From the NCBI GenBank assembly GCA_020352495.1, contig CP070677.1, forward strand, positions 3,599,089-3,646,889: DNA of 47,801 bases, read 5' to 3'. Shown here in pieces: positions 41,187 through 47,801 of this stretch. The DNA is from Candidatus Latescibacterota bacterium. GTDB taxonomy: Bacteria; Krumholzibacteriota; Krumholzibacteriia; WVZY01. Position numbers and translations under genes: made by a program. Numbering within the stretch: position 1 is the stretch's first letter; the number at the start of each line of letters is the position of its first letter. The notes below the pieces were generated by a model. The model made no database searches. It was not told the DNA's origin and saw only the letters and a list, made by a program, of their open reading frames with translations.

Positions 41187-42410
41187 ATGAAACGTGATTC
41201 GCTCACATCGCGAAGGGACTTTCTGCGAATTGGGACAACGGCTATCGCCGGAGCGGCATTGTTCCCTTCGGGCGCCTGCGCGCCCCAATCAAATAAAAAA
41301 ACGCAAAAGGACAGAAAGTATGTTTGCCGCACACTCGGTCGGACGGGTTTGAGGCTTCCCGTTGTGAGCATGGGATCGTGCTACGCCATCGATCTGGTTC
41401 GAACGGCGCTTGAGAAAGGGATCGTCTACATCCATACCTCCAGCGGGTATTCCGAGCAGAATCACGAGCGTTTGCTTGGCGAAGTATTCCGGGATCGCCG
41501 CAGGGATTCTTTTGTCATCGCAACCAGTCCCGACCTCCCTTATCCCTCTGGGAGAAGAGGGGGGCGATCACTGGGCCTCGGAAGAGACGTCAATCCCGAG
41601 CTCATCGGAGAATCAATCGAGGGGAGTCTGGGGCGCCTGGGCCTCGACTATGTCGATATTTACTACCTGTGTTCAATCAGTAGCCGGGACGTCACGCTCT
41701 TCGAACCCTACATGAAAGCCTTCGAAAGATTGAAAAAAGACCGGAAAACGCGTTTCGTGGGAATCGGGACACACGAGAACGAGCCGGAGGTGATACGGGC
41801 CGCCGCCGAAAGCGGCGTTTGGGACGTGGTTCTCACCGCTTACAACTTCAGACAGTCGCATCGCGAAGAGGTGCGGTCGGCCATCCACGAGGCGGCCAAA
41901 GCCGGACTCGGCGTTGTGGCCATGAAAACACAGGCGGGCGTGTACTGGGACAGGGGCCGTGCTGAAAAGATCAACATGAAGGCGGCGCTCAAGTGGGTAC
42001 TCCAGGATAAAAACGTCCACACCACCATTCCGGCGTTCTCCAATTACGATGAAATGGAGGAAGACCTGGCGGTGATGGCAGACCCGACGCTGACACCGGA
42101 GGAAAAGCGGGATCTGGAGCTGGGTGAGGAGTTGGGCTTTTCGGGTCATTACTGCCAGCAGTGCCGACGTTGTGTGGCGCAGTGCCCTGAGGGAATGGAC
42201 ATCCCCACACTCATGCGCAGCTACATGTACGCCTTTGGTCATCGGAGACCAAAAAAGGCAAGAGACACACTGCGATCGTGGACGTCCTCACAGATCGGCT
42301 GCAAGAGCTGCACTATGTGTGAAGTCACCTGTTCCCTCGGGTTCGATGTGAGATCAAGGGCGCTTGATATCGCACGTATTCTGGAGGTCCCCGAGGAATT
42401 TCTGGGTTGA
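41187..42410 (+). CDS. Tat-exported Fe-S aldo/keto-reductase-like protein with degraded catalytic tetrad
   Basis: A 407-residue protein with a twin-arginine signal (SRRDFLR at 8-14, then a hydrophobic segment and a Cys at 31), an aldo/keto-reductase barrel (about 45-310) and a C-terminal ferredoxin-like part with CQQCRRCVAQCP and CKSCTMCEVTC, so probably two 4Fe-4S clusters. At the positions of the AKR tetrad (Asp, Tyr, Lys, His) it has H83 (YIHTS), Y88 (GYSE), S114 (IATS) and C162 (YYLC): only Tyr is kept. Normal NADPH-linked carbonyl reduction is therefore unlikely. It probably works folded in the periplasm with its clusters. The start ATG at 41187 (or GTG at 41184) follows GGAG at 41174. 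TauE/SafE and DUF364 genes follow on the same strand. Confidence 0.88.
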   Translation: MKRDSLTSRRDFLRIGTTAIAGAALFPSGACAPQSNKKTQKDRKYVCRTLGRTGLRLPVVSMGSCYAIDLVRTALEKGIVYIHTSSGYSEQNHERLLGEVFRDRRRDSFVIATSPDLPYPSGRRGGRSLGLGRDVNPELIGESIEGSLGRLGLDYVDIYYLCSISSRDVTLFEPYMKAFERLKKDRKTRFVGIGTHENEPEVIRAAAESGVWDVVLTAYNFRQSHREEVRSAIHEAAKAGLGVVAMKTQAGVYWDRGRAEKINMKAALKWVLQDKNVHTTIPAFSNYDEMEEDLAVMADPTLTPEEKRDLELGEELGFSGHYCQQCRRCVAQCPEGMDIPTLMRSYMYAFGHRRPKKARDTLRSWTSSQIGCKSCTMCEVTCSLGFDVRSRALDIARILEVPEEFLG

Positions 42411-42613
42411 ACCGGTGTGAACTTCAAAAAAAGTCAGCGTGAGCGAGCCAATGGGTGTCTAAATGGGGCGATCTCACCGCTCCAGGTCCTCCCCTTTTCT
42501 CAAGCACCACGTGCCCATCCATCATGGAACAGCGGCTTTTTCCGTGGTACACTTTGTGCCATTCGATTCCTTCAGCTTGTTCGCAGGTTGTCAGCTCTCC
42601 GAGGATTACTGAC

Positions 42614-43402
42614 GTGAGTGAAATACTCATTATGCTGGGCGGGGGTCTAGCGGCAGGTGTCCTAGGTGGTTTTCTTGGTTTGGGGGGCGGCATCATTTTG
42701 ATGCCACTGTTGCGCTTTGGCGTTGGCATGACCCCGGCGCAAGCGGCGGGTACCTGCGTATTGGCGGTTTTTTTTACGACGCTTGGTGGGAGTTATCGCC
42801 ATTTTCGTCTTGGCAATGTGCGATTCAGACCCGCGGTGCCTGTGATTGTCGCCGGAGCCTTGGCAGCGATCGCAGCATCCCTCACATTCCATCATCTGGC
42901 AGCACGGGGATACTGGCTAGACCTGGGAATCGGGATCGTGTTTTCTCTGATCGCAATCCGCATGTTGAGCGAGGGTGTTTTCGACTTGATCCGGCGACCG
43001 CCCCGGGTGGAAAAGCACGACGGGATTCACGGTCCACTGGCGACAAAGCTGGGCATCGGTGCGGTCGCCGGAGCGCTACCCGGTCTCCTGGGTATCGGCA
43101 CGGGTGGTATCCTTGTTCCCGCCTTCACGTTTCTGCTCAAAACGCCGATCAAGGTGGCCATCGGTGTCTCGCTGGCGTGCTTCTGCCTGAACGCGATGAT
43201 CAGTAGCTCATTCAAGTTGGCCCAGGGTTACATCGATCTGCAGGCGGCGCTGCCGGTGTGCCTTGCCACCCTGGTTGGCGCCAACATAGGGGCGCTCTTG
43301 AACGGGCGCTTTTCACAGAGCACGATCAAGCTGGTTTTCGGTATCGCCTTTAGCTGCATCGCGTTGAAGTTCATTGGTCATGCATGGAGGGGGATGATGT
43401 GA
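42614..43402 (+). CDS. TauE/SafE family anion exporter
   Basis: A 262-residue inner-membrane protein with about eight segments and the two family motifs: GFLGLGGGIILMPLL in the first half and LPGLLGIGTGGILVPAF in the second. Members move sulfite, sulfonates or other small anions. The start is GTG at 42614, placed right before the first membrane segment with GAGG nine bases upstream; the open frame further upstream is not membrane-like. Its stop overlaps the start of the next gene (GTGA), so the two are co-translated. It lies 203 bases after the Fe-S reductase-like gene. Confidence 0.9.
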   Translation: MSEILIMLGGGLAAGVLGGFLGLGGGIILMPLLRFGVGMTPAQAAGTCVLAVFFTTLGGSYRHFRLGNVRFRPAVPVIVAGALAAIAASLTFHHLAARGYWLDLGIGIVFSLIAIRMLSEGVFDLIRRPPRVEKHDGIHGPLATKLGIGAVAGALPGLLGIGTGGILVPAFTFLLKTPIKVAIGVSLACFCLNAMISSSFKLAQGYIDLQAALPVCLATLVGANIGALLNGRFSQSTIKLVFGIAFSCIALKFIGHAWRGMM

Positions 43403-44160
43403 TTGCCGGAGCACTCGAGAGTACGCGACCGATATTTCGGCAGATCGTTGAGGAAGCTCGGCTGTCCGAGACCGAGGTCTCCGTGTTGGTCAAACCCCTG
43501 ACACCCGAGGAGGCCGTAGGTTCGCCGGGTCGCCGGGATTGCCCGATACTTCTCGGCAAAGAACGGGTGATCGAAGCCGAGGTAGCCGGAAACCGCGGTC
43601 ATGCCTTCACCGATACGGCCCAGGAGTTTCTTGGCCAGCTCAAAGAGGTGCTGGACCTGCCTCTGGACGGGAACGGTCACAGAGCGATTTACGCTGCTAC
43701 GTTGAACGCGACCCTCCGACATGTGGGCCGACTTAAGGAGACGTTGCACTGCCGGGACGAGGACCCGGAGCGTTGCGGCGCAACGATCCCTGAGACGCTT
43801 CGCCGGCGCTTTGTCGAACCATGTGTCGGTCTGGTTGGGCTCAACCCGGCGATCGCAGAACACCTTGTTGAGACGTTTGGTGTGGATCGCGTGCGCATAA
43901 CCGATCTCGATCCGGCCAACATCGGCAAATCGAAGCACGCGGTAGAGATTTGGGATGGCACGACGCACGCTGAAACGTTGATCGACACCGTGGATGTCGT
44001 GTTGCTCACCGGCACGACGTTGGTCAACGGCACTTTTGACCGGCTTTGGCAGCGGATAACAACCTGTGGCAAGACGGGTCTGGTGTATGGCGTAACCGCC
44101 GCAGGTGTTTGTGAGCTGCTTGGATACGAACGGATTTGCCCCTACGCAAGGGACCAGTAG
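43399..44160 (+). CDS. DUF364 (putative heavy-metal chelation) Rossmann-like protein
   Basis: A 253-residue protein of the DUF364/DUF4213 group. The N-terminal half includes YAATLNATLRH, typical of the first domain. The second half is Rossmann-like with VGLVGLNPAIAEHLVETFG, RVRITDLDPANIG and VVLLTGTTLVNGTFDRL. The family is implicated in binding metals or metal-chelates, without proven activity. The start GTG at 43399 has GGAGGGGG five bases upstream and overlaps the TauE/SafE stop as GTGA. An ATG at 43384 is in frame but lies inside that ribosome site region. Coupling to an anion exporter suggests joint handling of a metal, oxyanion or sulfur compound (inference). Confidence 0.82.
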   Translation: MIAGALESTRPIFRQIVEEARLSETEVSVLVKPLTPEEAVGSPGRRDCPILLGKERVIEAEVAGNRGHAFTDTAQEFLGQLKEVLDLPLDGNGHRAIYAATLNATLRHVGRLKETLHCRDEDPERCGATIPETLRRRFVEPCVGLVGLNPAIAEHLVETFGVDRVRITDLDPANIGKSKHAVEIWDGTTHAETLIDTVDVVLLTGTTLVNGTFDRLWQRITTCGKTGLVYGVTAAGVCELLGYERICPYARDQ

Positions 44161-44216
44161 TAGATCCCTCCCCGCTCATAAGCCTCATCGGAGTGTAAGG
44201 AGTTGCCAAAGAGAAA

Positions 44217-46202
44217 TCAGATGGCCCCGCGGACCGGACGATATGCAGAACTCTGATTATTCCCTCGCAGGTCACGCTCGGTCTGGACGCGTGGCAGGAC
44301 AATTGTGAAGGTCGAGCCCTTGCCGACCTCACTCTCGGTGTCGATTCTGCCACCATGTTTTTGGACGATATTGAGACTCGTCAATAGCCCCATCCCCGCC
44401 TTTACACGGTTCCCTTTTGTGCTGAATGCCGGGTCGAAAAGCCGCTGACGTATATCAGGCGCAATGCCTGGCCCCGTATCAGAAATTGCAACGAGAACGT
44501 CTCCGTCTTTTGACAAGGTCCGGATTGTGATCGATCCTTTGCCTTTGATCGCTTCCATCGCGTTCGTAAGGACGCTCATGAACACCTGGTTCATCTCTCC
44601 GGGAAAGCAGTCGACCGCCGGTATCTGGCCATATTCCTTGACGATTGTGACACGATCTCCATATTCGCTCTCGAGAAGCGCCAGGACACTTTCCAAACCC
44701 TCATGAAGATCCACGACCTTCTTTTCGCTGTCGTCAAGCCTGATAAAAGTTTTGAGGTTCGCGAGGATCCGCGAGATGCGCTCGTTCGCTTCACGTGTGA
44801 TCCGTTGGTTATTCTGGACACGCTCCAGCAAGGACTCCAGTTGACCATTGGCGCACATTTCCTCGATTGACTCACAAGTTTCCTTCAAGTCTGCGATCTT
44901 CTTTATACATCGGTCCGACACATCGATCGCGCTATTGCTGGCTCCAATCGGCGTGTTCATTTCGTGAACCACTCCGGCAACGAGCTTTCCGATCGCGGCC
45001 ATCTTCTCCGACTGGACGAGTTGACTCTGCGTCACCCGTAACTCTCTCAACAACTCCTCGAGACGCGCATTCTTCTCGTGTAGTTCCACATTTTTCAGAC
45101 GCGCAATCTCAGCTTCCTTTTCTGCCTTCTGCACCTCGAACCCGATTTGAAGTTTGCGAATCCGGTCAGCGGCGTTTTCGCTAAACACTTCCTCTTTCAT
45201 GTGATGGGACGTTTTGTGATGATCCAACGCCCTCTTGTGATCACCCTGAAGCTCACAGGCCTCCGAGATGAGGTGGTGGGCATCGTAGATATGAGGTTTT
45301 GATTTTGTTTCCTCGGCGATCGAGAGGGCCTCGTCGAGTATTTCCAACGCCCGTGCATGGTTCTTTTGTCGGACATGCACTTTCGCGATGTTCAATAGAC
45401 TGGTACACTGCGCGCGCCGTTGTCCGATGGTCTTCCGGATCGCAAGGCTCTTTGTGTGAAACGGAAGGGCCAGCTCGTGATCGCCGAGTTGCATATAGAT
45501 CGACCCAATATCGTCCAAGGCTCGCGCCTCGCCCATGGCGTGACCGATCTCCCTAAACAGCGCCAGACTTCGGTGGTGATAATGAAGGGCCTCCTCGTGT
45601 TTCTCCAGCTCGTTGAGTGCCTGTCCGACCCCGTTGAGTGCTCTCGCGACGAGCCACCGTTCCGGGAGATCCTTCATCACTTCGATGCACTTCCGGTGCT
45701 GCTCCAATGCCTGCTTGTAATCGCGTATCTCGTGATAGAGGAGACCAAGAGAGTAGTTGCAGTTCGCCTCCCAGTAACGATCTCCACATTTCTGAAAAAA
45801 GTCTAACGCCTCGTAAAGACCCGGCAGGGCTTGGTCAAAGCTCCCAATGCTCCGAAGGATGTTTGCCTTGAGCATGATCGCCTTGGCGACGCCGATGTCG
45901 TCCCCCATCGTCTCGAGCCTCGCTCGCGACTCGTCCACCCTTTGCAGGCCCCGCTCGTGATCGGCGATGAAGCAGCAGCTTAGGCCTTCGTACCACAGGC
46001 CATACGCCTCACCCTTCGGGTAATTCAGGCGATGCGCGAGTTCGAGAGCCTCGTTTGTCAGTTCGATCAGTCGTTGGGGATCATCACCTGAAAAGTGCTC
46101 CTCCGCCATCTCGAGAAGCAAGTCAACTCTCGCCTCCGAATTGGCTTCGTCGGGATTCATATCCCGGAGTTTCGTTTCGAGTTCTTTGAGTTTGTCGCTC
46201 AC
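44217..46202 (-). CDS. Orphan TPR sensor histidine kinase
   Basis: A 661-residue cytoplasmic sensor kinase. TPR repeats cover about residues 20-345 (blocks such as ALEQHRKCIEVM, LPFHTKSLAIRKT). A coiled coil follows (about 350-400), then the kinase core: H-box LVAGVVHEMNTP with H413, N-box SVLTNAMEAI, G1 ISDTGPGIAP, F-box LFDPAFSTKG and G2 GMGLLTSLNIVQ. All catalytic motifs are intact. There are no membrane segments, so the signal is internal and read by the TPRs. No response regulator is in the window. The start GTG at 46202 was chosen because the sequence further upstream has no domain character; GGGAG lies 11 bases before it, so confidence in the exact start is moderate. Confidence 0.88.
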   Translation of the reverse strand: MSDKLKELETKLRDMNPDEANSEARVDLLLEMAEEHFSGDDPQRLIELTNEALELAHRLNYPKGEAYGLWYEGLSCCFIADHERGLQRVDESRARLETMGDDIGVAKAIMLKANILRSIGSFDQALPGLYEALDFFQKCGDRYWEANCNYSLGLLYHEIRDYKQALEQHRKCIEVMKDLPERWLVARALNGVGQALNELEKHEEALHYHHRSLALFREIGHAMGEARALDDIGSIYMQLGDHELALPFHTKSLAIRKTIGQRRAQCTSLLNIAKVHVRQKNHARALEILDEALSIAEETKSKPHIYDAHHLISEACELQGDHKRALDHHKTSHHMKEEVFSENAADRIRKLQIGFEVQKAEKEAEIARLKNVELHEKNARLEELLRELRVTQSQLVQSEKMAAIGKLVAGVVHEMNTPIGASNSAIDVSDRCIKKIADLKETCESIEEMCANGQLESLLERVQNNQRITREANERISRILANLKTFIRLDDSEKKVVDLHEGLESVLALLESEYGDRVTIVKEYGQIPAVDCFPGEMNQVFMSVLTNAMEAIKGKGSITIRTLSKDGDVLVAISDTGPGIAPDIRQRLFDPAFSTKGNRVKAGMGLLTSLNIVQKHGGRIDTESEVGKGSTFTIVLPRVQTERDLRGNNQSSAYRPVRGAI

Positions 46203-46623
46203 GGCTTGATTCGCTCCCGGTTTCCATGCCACAGGCCGGTCAATCGGAGACGACGGCCGTAAAGAACGTGCCGTTGGTCGCGAGGTGTTCCGGATTGTCG
46301 CGGTTGCGCTCGCCGCATCAAACGAAACGCAGCGATGATAACGAAAGATACAACGCCGGAACCGGCCGCACAACCTTTTTAGTTGCAACAAGTTGTGAAC
46401 ATTTTCACAGACTCGAATCGGTGGAAATATGGTGCGACGAATTCTGGTTCGAACCGACGGCTGATCAAGCCGTTGCGACGGTTTGCACACTTGCAGCATT
46501 CGTTCAAACGCCTTATAATAGATGGCGCTTGGATATCCCCACGGAATTCCCGATTTCGTATTTCTGCCGTTTCGTTCGAGACCCCTCTCGTTTGACTACC
46601 AGTTACCTTGGAGGTTCTCGAAC
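46203..46623. other. Intergenic region between divergent genes
   Basis: About 420 bases between the TPR kinase (minus) and the second M28 gene (plus). Apart from the plus-strand promoter at 46491-46519 and the ribosome site before 46624, I see no coding frame, RNA gene or strong repeat. No clear minus-strand promoter was found. Confidence 0.4.
46491..46519 (+). promoter_or_regulatory. Candidate sigma-70-type promoter of the second M28 gene
   Basis: TTGCAG (46491-46496), 17 bases, TATAAT (46514-46519). The -10 box is perfect and the -35 box matches 3/6. The predicted leader is about 98 bases. Confidence 0.6.
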
Positions 46624-47801
46624 ATGCGCCGTACATCTCACCCGTCAGTCCCGACTTTCCTGAATTGCTTTAGTCCCCTGGGTTACGCTTGTTGTCTTGC
46701 TCTCACCGTGTTTCTTGTGGCCTCGATCATCGGCCCCGCGTTCGCGAACGAAACCACGGCTTTGCGAAACGTCGACCGGTGGGCGAAGCACCCGGCGCTT
46801 CAACCGTTTGATATAACCGGAAAGAACCTGCCCGATGAACTGTTCCTCGTGCGGACACGCGGCGAGCTACCCGAGGATGCCGATGTCGTCGTACACGGCA
46901 GGCACAACGGTGTGTTTCTCGTCTCGGGGGAACTGACAACGGTGTTGGATCTTGCTCGCAAGGGTTGTGCAATAGCCGCTTTGGACGACTCACCAGTGAT
47001 TCCTCAGCCCGTGGGTGGGAAATGGACCTGGATCGACACACCCGATCCCGACATCGAGGCCATGGTTGCCGAGGTCGAGTGGGCGGGGCTTAGTGACAAG
47101 ATCCAGTGGCTGGTCGACTTTGGCACACGCTTTAGCTTTGCCCCCAACCACTACGAAGTGGCCCAATCGATCAGTGATGTCTTCGCCTCATACGGACTTC
47201 AAACGACGTTGCATCCCTTTGAGTTCATGGGCGCGACGATGTGGACGGTCGAGGCGGTTCAACCCGGCACGCTCTATCCCAACTCCTGCGTGATCATTTG
47301 TGGTCACTTTGATTCGTTGAGTGAAGACCCCATGGTTTCGGCTCCCGGCGCCGACGACAACGCCACCGGGGCGGCGGCAGTACTGACCGCCGCGGAAATC
47401 CTCTCACAGCATTCCTTTGAGTACTCGATACGGTACATCTGTTTTGCCGGCGAGGAACAGGGCCTCGTTGGCAGCTATTTTTACGCGGCCCAGGCGTGGC
47501 TGGACAACCTCGACATCGTCGGAGTGCTCAACTTCGATATGTTGGGGTACTGGGAGCCCGGTATGGAGAAAGACCTCGAGATCGAGACGAACCATGCATC
47601 GCGGTGGCTGGCCACGGCCGTCATCAACGCGGCGGAGCTGTACACTGACACGCCGTACGAGCTGCACGTGTACGACTGGGCATGGTGGGGCGATCACTTT
47701 TGGTTCTGGCTAAGAGGCTACCCCGCCGTGAATCACGAAGAGGCCTGGGATTGGGGTGATCCCGATTTTAACCCGCACTACCACTTGAGTACCGATTTAC
47801 C
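46624..47801 (+). CDS. Second secreted M28 family peptidase, 3' end cut by the window
   Basis: An open frame of 392 codons with no stop before the window ends. It is a close paralogue of the gene at 22961, with export segment (about residues 22-43) and all M28 motifs at collinear positions: GHFDS with H228, PGADDNATG, AGEEQG, NFDMLGYW, NHEEAWDWGDPDFNP and HYH. The two share long identical blocks (for example FEYSIRYICFAGEEQGL) and a nearly identical ribosome-site context, TTGGAGG then TCTCGAACATGCG, so they arose by duplication that included the 5' leader. A C-terminal secretion domain like that of its paralogue is expected past the window edge but not seen. Confidence 0.93.
   Translation, partial: MRRTSHPSVPTFLNCFSPLGYACCLALTVFLVASIIGPAFANETTALRNVDRWAKHPALQPFDITGKNLPDELFLVRTRGELPEDADVVVHGRHNGVFLVSGELTTVLDLARKGCAIAALDDSPVIPQPVGGKWTWIDTPDPDIEAMVAEVEWAGLSDKIQWLVDFGTRFSFAPNHYEVAQSISDVFASYGLQTTLHPFEFMGATMWTVEAVQPGTLYPNSCVIICGHFDSLSEDPMVSAPGADDNATGAAAVLTAAEILSQHSFEYSIRYICFAGEEQGLVGSYFYAAQAWLDNLDIVGVLNFDMLGYWEPGMEKDLEIETNHASRWLATAVINAAELYTDTPYELHVYDWAWWGDHFWFWLRGYPAVNHEEAWDWGDPDFNPHYHLSTDL

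Overview
The window looks like a chromosomal segment of an uncultured, mainly anaerobic Gram-negative bacterium of the FCB group or a neighbouring candidate phylum (Eisenbacteria, Krumholzibacteriota, Latescibacteria or Zixibacteria type). The reasons are C-terminal 'YPNPFN' or 'HPNPFN' secretion domains on secreted proteins, many signal-peptide proteases and beta-propellers, anaerobe-type families (two-ferredoxin MinD ATPases, NifX-like proteins, DUF134, CGGC, PocR, KamA) and a bd oxidase as the only respiratory oxidase seen. The taxonomic guess is inference. No rRNA, tRNA, CRISPR array, transposase or phage gene was found. Coding is dense, GC-rich and largely continuous.

Layout. 191-3590 (minus): a six-gene operon (DUF134 regulator, two MinD/ferredoxin ATPases, a NifX-like protein, a glycine-rich DUF5320 protein, a second NifX-like protein). 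It is driven by a near-consensus promoter with a large inverted repeat across it, and resembles the 'orange protein' (ORP) metal-cluster operons of sulfate reducers. 3967-5151 (plus): an MFS transporter, separated by a bidirectional terminator from a seven-gene minus-strand run (15868 down to 5267). In transcription order this run encodes an ABC-2 permease, a Wzt-like ATPase, an APH-fold kinase, an FG-GAP lipoprotein, an HEXXH metalloprotease candidate and an active/inactive M16 peptidase pair. An SRPBCC protein lies just upstream.

16648-19189 (plus): cydAB with its promoter. 19302-22680 (minus): a ferritin-like protein and an S9 peptidase with an extra C-terminal domain. 22961-25555 (plus): an M28 peptidase, a PocR-domain sensor and a CGGC protein. 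25774-28275 (minus): a large membrane-anchored protein of unknown function, then a small winged-helix regulator. 29481-32810 (plus): a beta-helix protein and an extended KamA-family radical SAM enzyme. 32930-36619 (minus): a receptor-like Ser/Thr kinase with TPRs, preceded by a SUMF1-fold protein. 37018-40284 (plus): a secreted 14-repeat LVIVD propeller protein.

40364-40999 (minus): a PemK/MazF-type toxin-antitoxin pair whose promoter predicts a leaderless antitoxin mRNA. 41187-44160 (plus): a Tat-exported Fe-S aldo/keto-reductase-like protein with a degraded catalytic tetrad, then a TauE/SafE exporter overlapping a DUF364 protein. 44217-46202 (minus): an orphan TPR histidine kinase. 46624-47801 (plus): the start of a second M28 peptidase, a close paralogue of the one at 22961, cut off by the window edge.

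The strongest leads for undescribed biology are the ORP-like operon with its DUF134 operator, the exporter/kinase/peptidase operon, the aldo/keto reductase that lost three catalytic residues, the leaderless toxin-antitoxin module and the extended KamA enzyme.
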